DNA from: Salticus scenicus
Taxonomy: Eukaryota; Arthropoda; Arachnida; Araneae; Salticidae
Assembly (NCBI GenBank): GCA_963930645.1
Contig: CAWVNO010000526.1
Location: 124,001-188,000 of the forward strand
Length of the DNA: 64,000 nt
Direction: 5' to 3'
Shown one piece after another: positions 41,501-53,250 of this stretch (the stretch's first letter is position 1; every line of letters begins with the position of its first letter). The position numbers and the translations under genes were made by a program. The notes beneath the pieces were generated by a model. It worked only from the letters and a program-made list of their open reading frames with translations, was not told where the DNA came from and did not search any database.

Positions 41501-44500
41501 ATTTAAACCAAAACCGCCCTTTTGTTTCTTTTCCTTATACATTCATTTTTTCTACGTTTCTGCACTCAAAACAACTTTCCTCCTTCGCGTACACACTATT
41601 TTCAAGGTTCCGAACCCATCTGACTCACAAAACTGTCTAAAAAGCCATTTAAACCAATACCGCCCTTTTGTTTCTTTTCCTTATACATTCATTTTTTCCA
41701 CGTTTTTGCACTCAAAACAACTTTCCTCCTTCGCGTACACACTGTTTTTCAGATTCCGAACCCATATGACTCACAAAATCGTTAAAAAGGCCATTTAAAC
41801 CAGTACCGCCCTTTTGTTTCTTTTCCTTATACATTCACTTTTTCCACGATTTGCACTCAAGACAACTTTCCTCCTTCGCGTTCACACTGTTTTTATGGTT
41901 CCGAACCCATCTGACTCACAAAATCGTCTAAAAGACCATTTAAACCAATACCTCCCTTTTGTTTCTTTTCCTTATACATTTATTTTTTCCACGTTTTTGT
42001 ACTCAAGACAACTTTTCTCCTTCGCGTACACACTGTTTTTATGATTCCGAACCCATCTGACTCACAAAATCGTCTAAAAGACCATTTAAACCAATACCTC
42101 CCTTTTGTTTCTTTTCCTTATACATTCATTTTTTCCACGTTTTTGCACTCAAGACAACTTTTCTCCTTCGCGTACACACTGTTTTTATGATTCCGAACCC
42201 ATATGACTCACAAAATCGTTAAAAAGGCCATTTAAACCAGTACCGCCCTTTTGTTTCTTTTCCTTATACATTCACTTTTTCCACGATTTGCACTCAAGAC
42301 AACTTTCCTCCTTCGCGTTCACACTGTTTTTATGGTTCCGAACCCATCTGACTCACAAAATCGTCTAAAAGACCATTTAAACCAATACCTCCCTTTTGCT
42401 TCTTTTCCTTATACATTCATTTTTCTTACGTTTTTGCACTCAAGACAACTTTCCTCCTTTGCGCACACACTGTTTTTATGATTCCGAACCCATCTGACTC
42501 ACAAAACTGTCTAAAAAGCCATTTAAACCAATACCGCCCTTTTGTTTCTTTTCCTTATACATTCATTTTTCTTACGTTTTTGCACTCAAGACAACTTTCC
42601 TCCTTTGCGCACACACTGTTTTTATGATTCCGAACCCATCTGACTCACAAAACTGTCTAAAAAGCCATTTAAACCAATACCGCCCTTTTGTTTCTTTTCC
42701 TTATACATTCACTTTTTCCACGTTTTTCGAACTTTCCTCCTTGTCGTACACACAATTTTTATGATTCCGAACCCACTTGACTCACAAAACCGCCTAAAAG
42801 GCCATTTAAACCAATACCGCCTTTGTTGATTCTTTATTGATTCTTTTCCTTATGCATTCATTTTTCTCACGTTTTTGCACTCAAGACAAGTTTCCTCCTT
42901 TGCGTACACACTGTTTTTATGATTCCAAACCCATCTGACTCACAAAACTGTCTAAAAAGCCATTTAAACCAATACCGCCCTTTTGATTCTTTTCCTTATG
43001 CATTCATTTTTCTCACGTTTTTGCACCCAAGACAAGTTTCCTCCTTCGCGTATACGCTGTTTTTATGATTCCAAACCCATCTGACTAACAAAACCGTCCA
43101 AAAGACCATTTAAACCAATTTCGCCTTCTTGTTTCTTTTCCTTATGCATTCATTTTTCCCACGTTTTTGCACTCAAAACAATTTTCCTCCTTTGCGTACA
43201 CACTGTTTTTATGATTCCGAACCCATTTGACTCACAAAATCGTTAAAAAGGCCATTTAAACCAATACCGCCCTTTTGTTTCTTTTCCTTATGCATTCATT
43301 TTTCTTACGTTTTTGCACTCAAGACAACTTTCCTCCTTCGCGTACACACTGTTTTTATGATTCCGAACCCATCTGACTCACAAAATCATCTAAAAGACCA
43401 TTTAAACCAATACCTCCCTTTTGTTTCTTTTCCTTATACATTCATTTTTTCCACGTTTTTGCACTCAAAACAACTTTCCTCCTTGGCGTACACACTGTTT
43501 TTCAGATTCCGAACCCATATGACTCACAAAACTGTCTAAAAAGCCATTTAAACCAATACCGCCCTTTTGTTTCTTTTCCTTATACATTCACTTTTTCCAC
43601 GATTTGCACTCAAGACAACTTTCCTCCTTCGCGTTCACACTGTTTTTATGGTTCCGAACCCATCTGACTCACAAAATCGTCTAAAAGACCATTTAAACCA
43701 ATACCTCCCTTTTGCTTCTTTTCATTATGGATTTATTTTTTCCACGTTTCGGCACTCAAAACAACTCTCCTCCTTCGCGTACGCACTGTTTTTATGATTC
43801 CGAACCCATCTGACTCACAAAACTGTCTAAAAAGCCATTTAAACCAATACCGCCCTTTTGTTTCTTTTCCTTATACATTCATTTTTCTTACGTTTTTGCA
43901 CTCAAGACAACTTTCCTCCTTTGCGCACACACTGTTTTTATGATTCCGAACCCATCTGACTCACAAAACTGTCTAAAAAGCCATTTAAACCAATACCGCC
44001 CTTTTGTTTCTTTTCCTTATACATTCACTTTTTCCACGTTTTTCGAACTTTCCTCCTTGTCGTACACACAATTTTTATGATTCCGAACCCACTTGACTCA
44101 CAAAACCGCCTAAAAGGCCATTTAAACCAATACCGCCTTTGTTGATTCTTTATTGATTCTTTTCCTTATGCATTCATTTTTCTCACGTTTTTGCACTCAA
44201 GACAAGTTTCCTCCTTTGCGTACACACTGTTTTTATGATTCCAAACCCATCTGACTCACAAAACTGTCTAAAAAGCCATTTAAACCAATACCGCCCTTTT
44301 GATTCTTTTCCTTATGCATTCATTTTTCTCACGTTTTTGCACCCAAGACAAGTTTCCTCCTTCGCGTATACGCTGTTTTTATGATTCCAAACCCATCTGA
44401 CTAACAAAACCGTCCAAAAGACCATTTAAACCAATTTCGCCTTCTTGTTTCTTTTCCTTATGCATTCATTTTTCCCACGTTTTTGCACTCAAAACAATTT

Positions 44501-44592
44501 TCCTCCTTTGCGTACACACTGTTTTTATGATTCCGAACCCATTTGACTCACAAAATCGTTAAAAAGGCCATTTAAACCAATACCGCCCTTTT
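35541..44592. repeat. 9052-bp higher-order repeat unit, copy 2
   Basis: This tandem copy of 26489-35540 has very few visible differences, for example GTACGCACTG near 43780 where copy 1 has GTACACACTG. The short monomer lies at 38412-38512. Near identity over 9 kb implies a recent duplication or active homogenisation. Confidence 0.88.
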
Positions 44593-47500
44593 GTTTCTTT
44601 TCCTTATACATTCACTTTTTCCACGTTTTTCAACTTTCCTCCTCGTACACACTGTTTTTAAGATTCCGAACCCATCTGACTCACAAAACTGTCTAAAAAG
44701 CCATTTAAACCAATACCGCCCTCATGTTTCTTTTCCTCATACATTGATTTTTTCCACGTTTTTCCAACTTCCCTCCTTCTGGTACACACTTTTTTTATGA
44801 TTTCGAACCCACATGACTCGCAAAATCGTTAAAAAGGCCATTTAAACCAATTCCGCCCTTTTGTTTCTTTTCCTTATGCATTCGTTTTTCTTACGTTTTT
44901 GCACTCAAGACAACTTTCCTCCTTTGCGTACACACTGTTTTTATGATTCCGAACCCATCTGACTCACAAAATCGTCTACAAGTCCATTTAAACCAATCCC
45001 GCCCTTTTGTTTCTTTTCCTTATGCATTCATTTTCCTTACGTTTTTGCACTCTAGACAACTTTCCTCCTTCGCGTACACACTGTTTTTATGATTCCGAAC
45101 CCATCTGACTCACAAAATCATCTAAAAGACCATTTAAACCAATACCTCCCTTTTGTTTCTTTTCATTATACATTCATTTTTTCCACGTTTTTGCACTCAA
45201 GACAACTTTCCTCCTTCGCGTACACACTGTTTTTAAGATTCCCAACCCATCTGACTCACAAAACTGTCTAAAAAGCCGTTTAAACCAATACCGCCCTTTT
45301 GTTTCTTTTCCTTATACATTCATTTTTTCCACGTTTTTGCACTCAAAACAATTTTCCTCCTTCGCGTACACACTTTTTTTATGATTCCGAACCCATCTGA
45401 CTCACAAAATCGTTAAAAAGACCATTTAAACCAATACCGCCCTTTTGTTTCTTTTCCTTATACATTCATTTTTTCCACGTTTTTCCAACTTTCCTCCTTC
45501 TCGTACACACTTTTTTTATGAATCCGAACCCACCTGACTCACAAAAACCGTCTAAAAAGCCATTTAAACCAATACCGCCCTTTTGTTTCTTTTCCTTATA
45601 CATTCACTTTTTCCACGATTTGCACTCAAAACAACTTTCCTCCTTCGTGTACACACTGTTTTTAAGATTCCGAACCCATCTGACTCACAAAACTGTCTAA
45701 AAAGCCATTTAAACCAAAACCGCCCTTTTGTTTCTTTTCCTTATACATTCATTTTTCTTACGTTTTTGCACTCAAGACAACTTTCCTCCTTCGCGTACAC
45801 ACTGTTTTTATGATTCCCAACCCATCTGACTCACAAAATCGTTAAAAAGGCCATTTAATCCAATACCGCCCTTTTGTTTCTTTTCCTTATGCATTCATTT
45901 TTCTTACGTTTTTGCACTCAAGACAACTTTCCTCCTTCGCGTACACACTGTTTTTATGATTCCGAACCCATCTGACTCACAAAATCATCTAAAAGACCAT
46001 TTAAACCAATACCTCACTTTTGTTTCTTTTCCTATACATTCATTTTTTCCACGTTTTTGCACTCAAGACAACTTTTCTCCTTCGCGTACACACTGTTTTT
46101 ATGATTCCGAACCCATCTGACTCACAAAATCGTCTAAAAGACCATTTAAACCAATACCGCCCTTTTGTTTCTTTTCCTTATACATTCATTTTTTCCACGT
46201 TTTTGCACTCAAAACAATTTTCCTCCTTCGCGTACACACTTTTTTTATGATTCCGAACCCATCTGACTCACAAAATCGTTAAAAAAACCATTTAAACTAA
46301 TACCGCCCTTTTGTTTCTTTTCCTTATACATTCATTTTTTCCACGTTTTTCCAACTTTCCTCCTTCTCGTACACACTTTTTTTATGAATCCGAACCCACC
46401 TGACTCACAAAAACCGTCTAAAAGGCCATTTAAACCAATACCGCCCATTTGTTTCTTTTCCTTATACATTCATTTTTTCCACGTTTTTGCACTCAAAACA
46501 ACTTTCCTCCTTCGCGTACACACCGTTTTTATGATTCCGAACCCATCTTACTCACAAAACTGTCTAAAAAGCCATTTAAACCAATACCTCCCTTTTGTTT
46601 CTTTTCCTTATACATTTATTTTTTCCACGTTTCGGCACTCAAAACAACTCTCCTCCTTCGCGTACACACTGTTTTTATGATTCCGAACCCATCTGACTCA
46701 CAAAATCGTTAAAAACGCCATTTAATCCAATACCGCCCTTTTGTTTCTTTTCCTTATGCATTCATTTTTCTTACGTTTTTGCACTCAAGACAACTTTCCT
46801 CCTTCGCGTACACACTGTTTTTATGATTCCGAACCCATCTGACTCACAAAATCGTTAAAAAGACCATTTAAACCAATACCGCCCTTTTGTTTCTTTTCCT
46901 TATACATTCATTTTTTCCACGTTTTTCCAACTTTCCTCCTTCTCGTACACACTTTTTTTATGAATCCGAACCCACCTGACTCACAAAAACCGTCTAAAAA
47001 GCCATTTAAACCAATACCGCCCTTTTGTTTCTTTTCCTTATACATTCACTTTTTCCACGATTTGCACTCAAAACAACTTTCCTCCTTCGTGTACACACTG
47101 TTTTTAAGATTCCGAACCCATCTGACTCACAAAACTGTCTAAAAAGCCATTTAAACCAAAACCGCCCTTTTGTTTCTTTTCCTTATACATTCATCTTTCT
47201 TACGTTTTTGCACTCAAGACAACTTTCCTCCTTCGCGTACACACTGTTTTTATGATTCCGAACCCATCTGACTCACAAAATCGTTAAAAAGGCCATGTAA
47301 TCCAATACCGCCCTTTTGTTTCTTTTCCTTATGCATTCATTTTTCTTACGTTTTTGCACTCAAGACAACTTTCCTCCTTCGCGTACACACTGTTTTTATG
47401 ATTCCGAACCCATTTGACTCACAAAATCGTTAAAAAGGCCATTTAAACCAATTCCGCCCTTTTGTTTCTTTTCCTTATGCATTCGTTTTTCCTTATGCGT

Positions 47501-48890
47501 TCGTTCGCACCCATCTGACTCACAAAATCGTCTATAAGACCATTTAAACCAATACCTCCCTTTTGTTTCTTTTCCTTATGGATTCGTTTTTTTCATGTTT
47601 TTGCACTGAAAACAACTTTCCTCCTTCTTGTACACACTGTTTTTAAGATTCCGAACCCATCTGACTCACAAAACTGTCTAAAAAGCCATTTAAACCAATA
47701 CCGCCCTTTTGTTTCTTTTCCTTATACATTCATTTTCCTTACGTTTTTGCACTCAAGACAACTTTCCTCCTTCGAGTACACACTGTTTTTATGATTGCGA
47801 ACCCATCTGACTCACAAAATCGTCTACAAGTCCATTTAAACCAATTCCGCCCTTTTGTTTCTTTTCCTTATGCATTCATTTTTCTTACGTTTTTGCACTC
47901 AAGACAACTTTCCTCCTTCGCGTACACACTGTTTTTATGGTTCCGAACCCATCTGACTCACAAAATCGTCTATAAGACCATTTAAACCAATACCTCCCTT
48001 TTGTTTCTTTTCCTTATGGATTCGTTTTTTTCATGTTTTTGCACTGAAAACAACTTTCCTCCTTCTTGTACACACTGTTTTTAAGATTCCGAACCCATCT
48101 GACTCACAAAACTGTCTAAAAAGCCATTTAAACCAATACCGCCCTTTTGTTTCATTTCCTTATACATTCATTTTCCTTACGTTTTTGCACTCAAGACAAC
48201 TTCCCTCCGTCGCGTACACACTTTTTTTATGATTCCGAACCTGACTCACAAAACCGCCTAAAAGGCCATTTAAACCAATACCGCCCTTTTGATTCTTTTC
48301 CTTATGCATTCATTTTTCTCACGTTTTTGCACTCAAGACAAGTTTCCTCCTTCGCGTACACGCTGTTTTTATGATTCCAAACCCATCTGACTAACAAAAC
48401 CGTCCAAAAGACCATTTAAACCAATTCCGCCCTCTTGTTTCTTTTCCTTATACATTCACTTTTTCCACGTTTTTCCAACTTTCCTCCTTCTCGTACACAC
48501 TGTTTTTAAGATTCCGAACCCATCTGACTCACAAAACTGTCTAAAAAGCCATTTAAACCAATACCGCCCTTATGTTTCTTTTCCTCATACATTGATTTTT
48601 TCCACGTTTTTCCAACTTCCCTCCTTCTGGTACACACTTTTTTTATGATTTCGAACCCACCTGACTCACAAAATCGTTAAAAAGGCCATTTAAACCAATT
48701 CCGCCCTTTTGTTTCTTTTCCTTATGCATTTATTTTTCTTACGTTTTTGCACTCAAGACAACTTTCCTAATTCGAGTACACACTGTTTTTATGATTTCGA
48801 ACCCATCTGACTCACAAAATCGTCTACAAGTCCATTTAAACCAATTCCGCCCTTTTGTTTCTTTTCCTTATACATTCATTTTTTCCACGT
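44593..48890. repeat. 9052-bp higher-order repeat unit, partial copy 3
   Basis: This copy follows copy 2 with shift 9052 until about 48890. Private changes include a T to C near 47194, GATTGCGAAC near 47797 and TATGGTTCC near 47940. The order then jumps: GCACTCAAGACAACTTTTC expected from copy 2 becomes GCACTCTAGACAACTTTCC, found earlier near 45050. Confidence 0.82.
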
Positions 48891-50293
48891 TTTTGCACTC
48901 TAGACAACTTTCCTCCTTCGCGTACACACTGTTTTTATGATTCCGAACCCATCTGACTCACAAAATCATCTAAAAGACCATTTAAACCAATACCTCCCTT
49001 TTGTTTCTTTTCATTATACATTCATTTTTTCCACGTTTTTGCACTCAAGACAACTTTCCTCCTTCGCGTACACACTGTTTTTAAGATTCCCAACCCATCT
49101 GACTCACAAAACTGTCTAAAATGCCGTTTAAACCAATACCGCCCTTTTGTTTCTTTTCCTTATACATTCATTTTTTCCACGTTTTTGCACTCAAAACAAT
49201 TTTCCTCCTTCGCGTACACACTTTTTTTATGATTCCGAACCCATCTGACTCACAAAATCGTTAAAAAGACCATTTAAACCAATACCGCCCTTTTGTTTCT
49301 TTTCCTTATACATTCATTTTTTCCACGTTTTTCCAACTTTCCTCCTTCTCGTACACACTTTTTTTATGAATCCGAACCCACCTGACTCACAAAAACCGTC
49401 TAAAAAGCCATTTAAACCAATACCGCCCTTTTGTTTCTTTTCCTTATACATTCACTTTTTCCACGATTTGCACTCAAAACAACTTTCCTCCTTCGTGTAC
49501 ACACTGTTTTTAAGATTCCGAACCCATCTGACTCACAAAACTGTCTAAAAAGCCATTTAAACCAAAACCGCCCTTTTGTTTCTTTTCCTTATACATTCAT
49601 TTTTCTTACGTTTTTGCACTCAAGACAACTTTCCTCCTTCGCGTACACACTGTTTTTATGATTCCCAACCCATCTGACTCACAAAATCGTTAAAAAGGCC
49701 ATTTAATCCAATACCGCCCTTTTGTTTCTTTTCCTTATGCATTCATTTTTCTTACGTTTTTGCACTCAAGACAACTTTCCTCCTTCGCGTACACACTGTT
49801 TTTATGATTCCGAACCCATCTGACTCACAAAATCATCTAAAAGACCATTTAAACCAATACCTCACTTTTGTTTCTTTTCCTATACATTCATTTTTTCCAC
49901 GTTTTTGCACTCAAGACAACTTTTCTCCTTCGCGTACACACTGTTTTTATGATTCCGAACCCATCTGACTCACAAAATCGTCTAAAAGACCATTTAAACC
50001 AATACCGCCCTTTTGTTTCTTTTCCTTATACATTCATTTTTTCCACGTTTTTGCACTCAAAACAATTTTCCTCCTTCGCGTACACACTTTTTTTATGATT
50101 CCGAACCCATCTGACTCACAAAATCGTTAAAAAAACCATTTAAACTAATACCGCCCTTTTGTTTCTTTTCCTTATACATTCATTTTTTCCACGTTTTTCC
50201 AACTTTCCTCCTTCTCGTACACACTTTTTTTATGAATCCGAACCCACCTGACTCACAAAAACCGTCTAAAAGGCCATTTAAACCAATACCGCT
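48891..50293. repeat. Terminal satellite segment at the array edge
   Basis: This stretch repeats about 45043-46445 (shift 3848) and ends at AACCAATACCGC, after which satellite homology stops. The last monomers are as intact as internal ones. No transposon or degenerate monomers mark the border. Confidence 0.8.
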
Positions 50294-51978
50294 GTGAAGA
50301 AGTTTTATTGTCCGTGAAATAAGTGGCACCATCATGTAGTTGTAGTACATCGCTTACCGCAAAACACCAGGGCTGGAAATCCATAATCTTTCAAAAAGGA
50401 GTGATACTTGACAATAAATAATAAAAGTCACTTGCAATAGAAAGCGTTCTTTATTTTTATGTTAAAAAAACATGAATTATCAAGCATTCACTTATAATGG
50501 TTCTCATATGATCTAAAAAGGAAGAGAGAGAAAGGGAGAGCAAACGATAGTTTCTTACACCAGTAAACAAGAGATGTTGACTGTTTTGATGCGAGAGAAG
50601 TACTGAATTGCATTCGCCAATTCAAACCCGAAATTAATAAACTAATGCCAAATAAAGCGCCAAAAGAATGTTCTAATTGGTTAATTCAAAAATTTAATCC
50701 GTTATTCAAAAGACAAAGCCAAGCTTGGCAACATAAATTACGCCAAAGTAATTATTTTTTTATTGGCGCCATCAATATATCATTAAGAATTTATCTGTTC
50801 TTTTTTATTTTATTATTATTATTAAAAGGAACGAGTTGACGCCAATGAGAATGAACAAAGTCATTATGATAGCACAAATGACAGGAAATGAAATAAATTT
50901 TGCAACTTCTGTTTATATTATAAAGTAATTTAGACAAATAAATTATTTTCTATCTATAATTAAATGAGATATTGAACATAACGTTATTGAAAAGGGGGAA
51001 ATGTATCTATCTACATACGAATAAGTCCCTTAGTAAAATACAAATTAAATTAAATATAGATTGACTTTTATAATAGAATGAATTGATTTCAAAGGATATT
51101 ACAGAATAAAATGTTCTTTTTTTATTGGAATAAATTAAATTAAAATAAATTTGTTAAAAGAATTAATTAATTTTATAACTATTCTTAATAAATTGACTTT
51201 TTTATTTAAAATTAAAAATTGAATTATTTAGAAAGAAATTAAATATTTAAAAGAACATATGTGTGAACTTGTTCTCACATATTTCTCCCCAATGCCCTAA
51301 AAAAAAAATTAAAAAAGTTTGCTCTCTCTCACCTAGAAACAGCACATGACAATTTGAATATCTCAAGTAATATTGCTGAAAATAATACAAATAATCTTTT
51401 GTCAAACAACAATAAAAAACAAGGTGGCATATAAGGCATATAAGAATAAATTTGAAAATTTGAATAATATACAGAACAACTGAGAACAACTCACAAGACA
51501 TATCATTGTTATAACACTGTGTATTGAACATGAAATAATCATCTAATAAGTGAAGTATACTAGTGTGACACAATATATAATTTGTTGAAAATATCAAAGT
51601 TCCCATTCATAAAATGGCATATATGCTTGAGAAAAGGAAAAGGAAATCAGTAGCAAAAACATATGCAAATCAACTGATTTAAATTTTTAATTGTTAATTT
51701 AAATAAAATAATATAGCATTAATATGAAAAAATATTCCAAACAATTTTTGAGTATATAAAAAATTAATCTGCACGTGAAAATCTAAATTTTTAACAAAAT
51801 GAGCTAGAAAGTGTAGAATAGTACAATAGCTATGACCAACATGGTTTTGTGATGCCATACCGAACATAGCATAATGAACTGTATGTGAGGGAAGCAGAAG
51901 AGGCTTCATGTTGTGCAAAAATGACAACCAGCATTCTGCAAAGTGACATAATGAAATGTCCTTTGTATGTGTAAAAAA
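50294..51978. other. AT-rich single-copy flank, no gene recognised
   Basis: Satellite homology stops at 50293. The flank is AT-rich with an A/G tract (GAAGAGAGAGAAAGGGAGAG near 50521). Open frames of 64 codons (50645-50839, +), 119 codons (51247-51606, -) and 77 codons (51694-51927, -) exist. Their products are rich in Phe, Leu, Ile and Tyr, as expected from translating AT-rich DNA, and none shows a domain I recognise. I see no RNA gene or clear repeat here. Confidence 0.6.
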
Positions 51979-52150
51979 ATCAGTACAAAAACCCTTAACG
52001 GGTTAAAAGTTTGTGACGCAGCTACTTTATCACTATAAGAATTTGAAATATGGGTCTTAAAAATAATGATATCAAGTTTTAAGTGACGCTCTTCTATTAG
52101 TTAAAATATACATAGATTTTCTTATTTGATCATTCGCTTTTTTCTTTTAT
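51979..52150 (+). repeat. 172-bp dispersed repeat, same as palindrome arm end
   Basis: This block is identical by eye to 62523-62694 and, inverted, to the end of the right palindrome arm (to 63671). It starts ATCAGTACAAAAACCC, carries a small hairpin AACCC-TTAAC-GGGTT, and contains TGTGACGC and AGTGACGC. After 52150 the sequence differs (CATGAAAAACGGC) but has a further GAGTGACGCAAGCGG near 52173. It looks like one end of an interspersed mobile element. The A|TC start in each copy would fit a Helitron-like 5' end, but no matching 3' end was found. Confidence 0.8.
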
Positions 52151-52890
52151 CATGAAAAACGGCAGTTTTTCGAGTGACGCAAGCGGAAGGACAAACGGAC
52201 GGAAAGCTGCGAACTCATATATACGCCTAGTCTGACATCAAAGAGATTTGTAAAAGCCGACACTTAATATCTCAGCAAATATGCCTTATTTTGTTCTGAT
52301 ATTTTCAAAATAATCTTTTATCGTTGGTCTTAATCTATCCTGAAAATTTTACGTTCCTACATGCAGTATGTTTTAAGATCTGAATCTCAATTTAAAGCCA
52401 AAAAGGAAAAACGTGAGGTGTAAGGATGTAATGAACTAAATTCATGAAAAAATATCTCTAAAACCGCACGAACGATTTTAATTTAATTAATATATGTTGT
52501 TAATGGGATCTTTCTGAATCGAGTAACGTTTTTGTTTTTTTCAGGAAAACTCTTGTTTTTTGTAAAAGTTGCTTTGAAAATAGAACTATATTACTCCGCC
52601 AAAATGCATGCTTTTATTCGGCAAAAATGTCGTAATTCGGTTCTTACTTTCAAGACACGTTGGTTGGCTGACCAACGTGAATGCAGTCAATAAATTTTTG
52701 TTATGAAGAATATAATTTTAATTTTAAGATTTCCCATTTCGTCAAAAAAGTATTTAGATAATATTTAAAATAAATGAAGAATTTTTTAATTATAGATATT
52801 CTATGTCATCATTATTCATAATGAATTAAAAATATTTTTAAAGCGAAAACGTTTAATAAATCCCTCATGCACACAAATTTATACCATGGT
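52151..52890. other. Probable continuation of an interspersed element, then low-complexity AT-rich DNA
   Basis: The stretch from 52151 continues the repeat that begins at 51979, with AGTGACGCAAGCGGAAGG, a GGACAAACGGACGGAAAG tract and a CATATATACGCCTAG segment. The copy at 62523 has a different continuation. No open frame or domain is visible. The outer limit of the element cannot be set from one full-length copy. Confidence 0.4.
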
Positions 52891-52899
52891 CCATGGTCT

Positions 52900-53250
52900 T
52901 TGGAGCGCATGCGTACATCATACGGATGCGTACATCCTGTAGACGCTAAGCTAATTGCTTTCCCTGTATTCGTCCGCGCCGCGGTGTTTTTGTTTAATTT
53001 GTTGATTGGAAATTGGAATTAATACGAAATTTTGCATGATTTAGACAAATATTGGTAGTGCTCGGATACTTTTGCTGTGACCCACCGGTGTACCACGCCG
53101 GCGTGAACGTGTTAATCATAATTTTTATTAAATTAAAATAACACTGAGATATGAGAGCGAGAGTGTGAGCAGTGATTTTTACATTATTATTTTCAATGGG
53201 GAATTAAAATATTTATTCAAAAATTCCACCTACTTGCATGATTTAGTGGT
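52900..53250 (+). promoter_or_regulatory. Possible promoter-like CpG spike with NRF1-type motif
   Basis: In very AT-rich surroundings this stretch carries GCGCATGCG (52905-52913), the core expected for NRF1-family factors, a direct repeat ATGCGTACATC (52909 and 52926), GTCCGCGCCGCGGTG near 52970, and a palindromic CpG cluster at 53083-53105. A splice-donor-like GTGGTAAGTG follows near 53246 (GT at 53249). This would fit a promoter and a short non-coding first exon on the + strand, but no downstream coding exon is recognisable within 10 kb. The alternative is a GC-rich end of an old transposon. Confidence 0.25.
53083..53115. repeat. Adjacent perfect palindromes next to TTAA
   Basis: CACCGGTG (53083-53090) and CACGCCGGCGTG (53094-53105) lie three bases apart and are followed by AACGTG and TTAA (53112-53115). 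Read on the minus strand this is TTAA followed by CACGTTCACGCCGG, which resembles a piggyBac-type terminus at a TTAA site. No partner end was found, so a solo or truncated end is only a suggestion. Confidence 0.3.

Larger units (their letters stand above)
1..50293. repeat. Satellite DNA array, 146-bp monomer, about 350 copies
   Basis: The same unit starts at 1, 147, 248, 394, 540, 686, 832, 974, 1120 and 1257 and continues to 50293 without interruption. Most steps are 146 bp. Variants of about 137 bp lack 9 bp after the CCACG-T tract, the 142-bp variant lacks 4 bp at GAACC-TGACTC, and a 101-bp variant has a large internal deletion. Conserved landmarks in order are GTTTCTTTTCCTTAT, a T-rich tract, GCACTCAAGACAACTTTCCT, CGTACACACTG, GATTCCGAACCCATCTGACT, CCATTTAAACCAATACCGCC. 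One monomer counted by eye has about 15 G and 40 C in 146 bases, so the + strand is C/T-rich. No gene, transposon or unique DNA is embedded. The array runs off the left edge. A centromeric, pericentromeric or other heterochromatic location is likely from what is known of such arrays but is not shown by the sequence. Confidence 0.97.

Noticed and set aside
830..50098. Dozens of + strand open frames of 60-138 codons across the satellite
   Set aside because: They repeat with the monomer, read the same monomer in different frames because 146 is not a multiple of 3, and end at stops fixed by the repeat. They reflect C/T-rich composition (Phe, Ser, Pro, Leu), not conserved proteins.
1..50293. CRISPR array
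   Set aside because: The whole monomer is repeated, with no short repeat alternating with unique spacers, no cas genes, and the context is eukaryotic.
1..50293. CENP-B box in the monomer
   Set aside because: The nearest word, around CTTCGCGTACACACTG, lacks the required A and CGGG positions of the box.
50645..50839. 64-codon open frame near the array edge
   Set aside because: It is short, has no domain, and its C-terminal Leu/Phe run comes from a TTATTATTATT tract.
51247..51606. 119-codon minus-strand open frame as a membrane protein
   Set aside because: The hydrophobic composition follows from AT-rich DNA. There is no recognised family, no splice context, and a poly-A/T tract lies inside.
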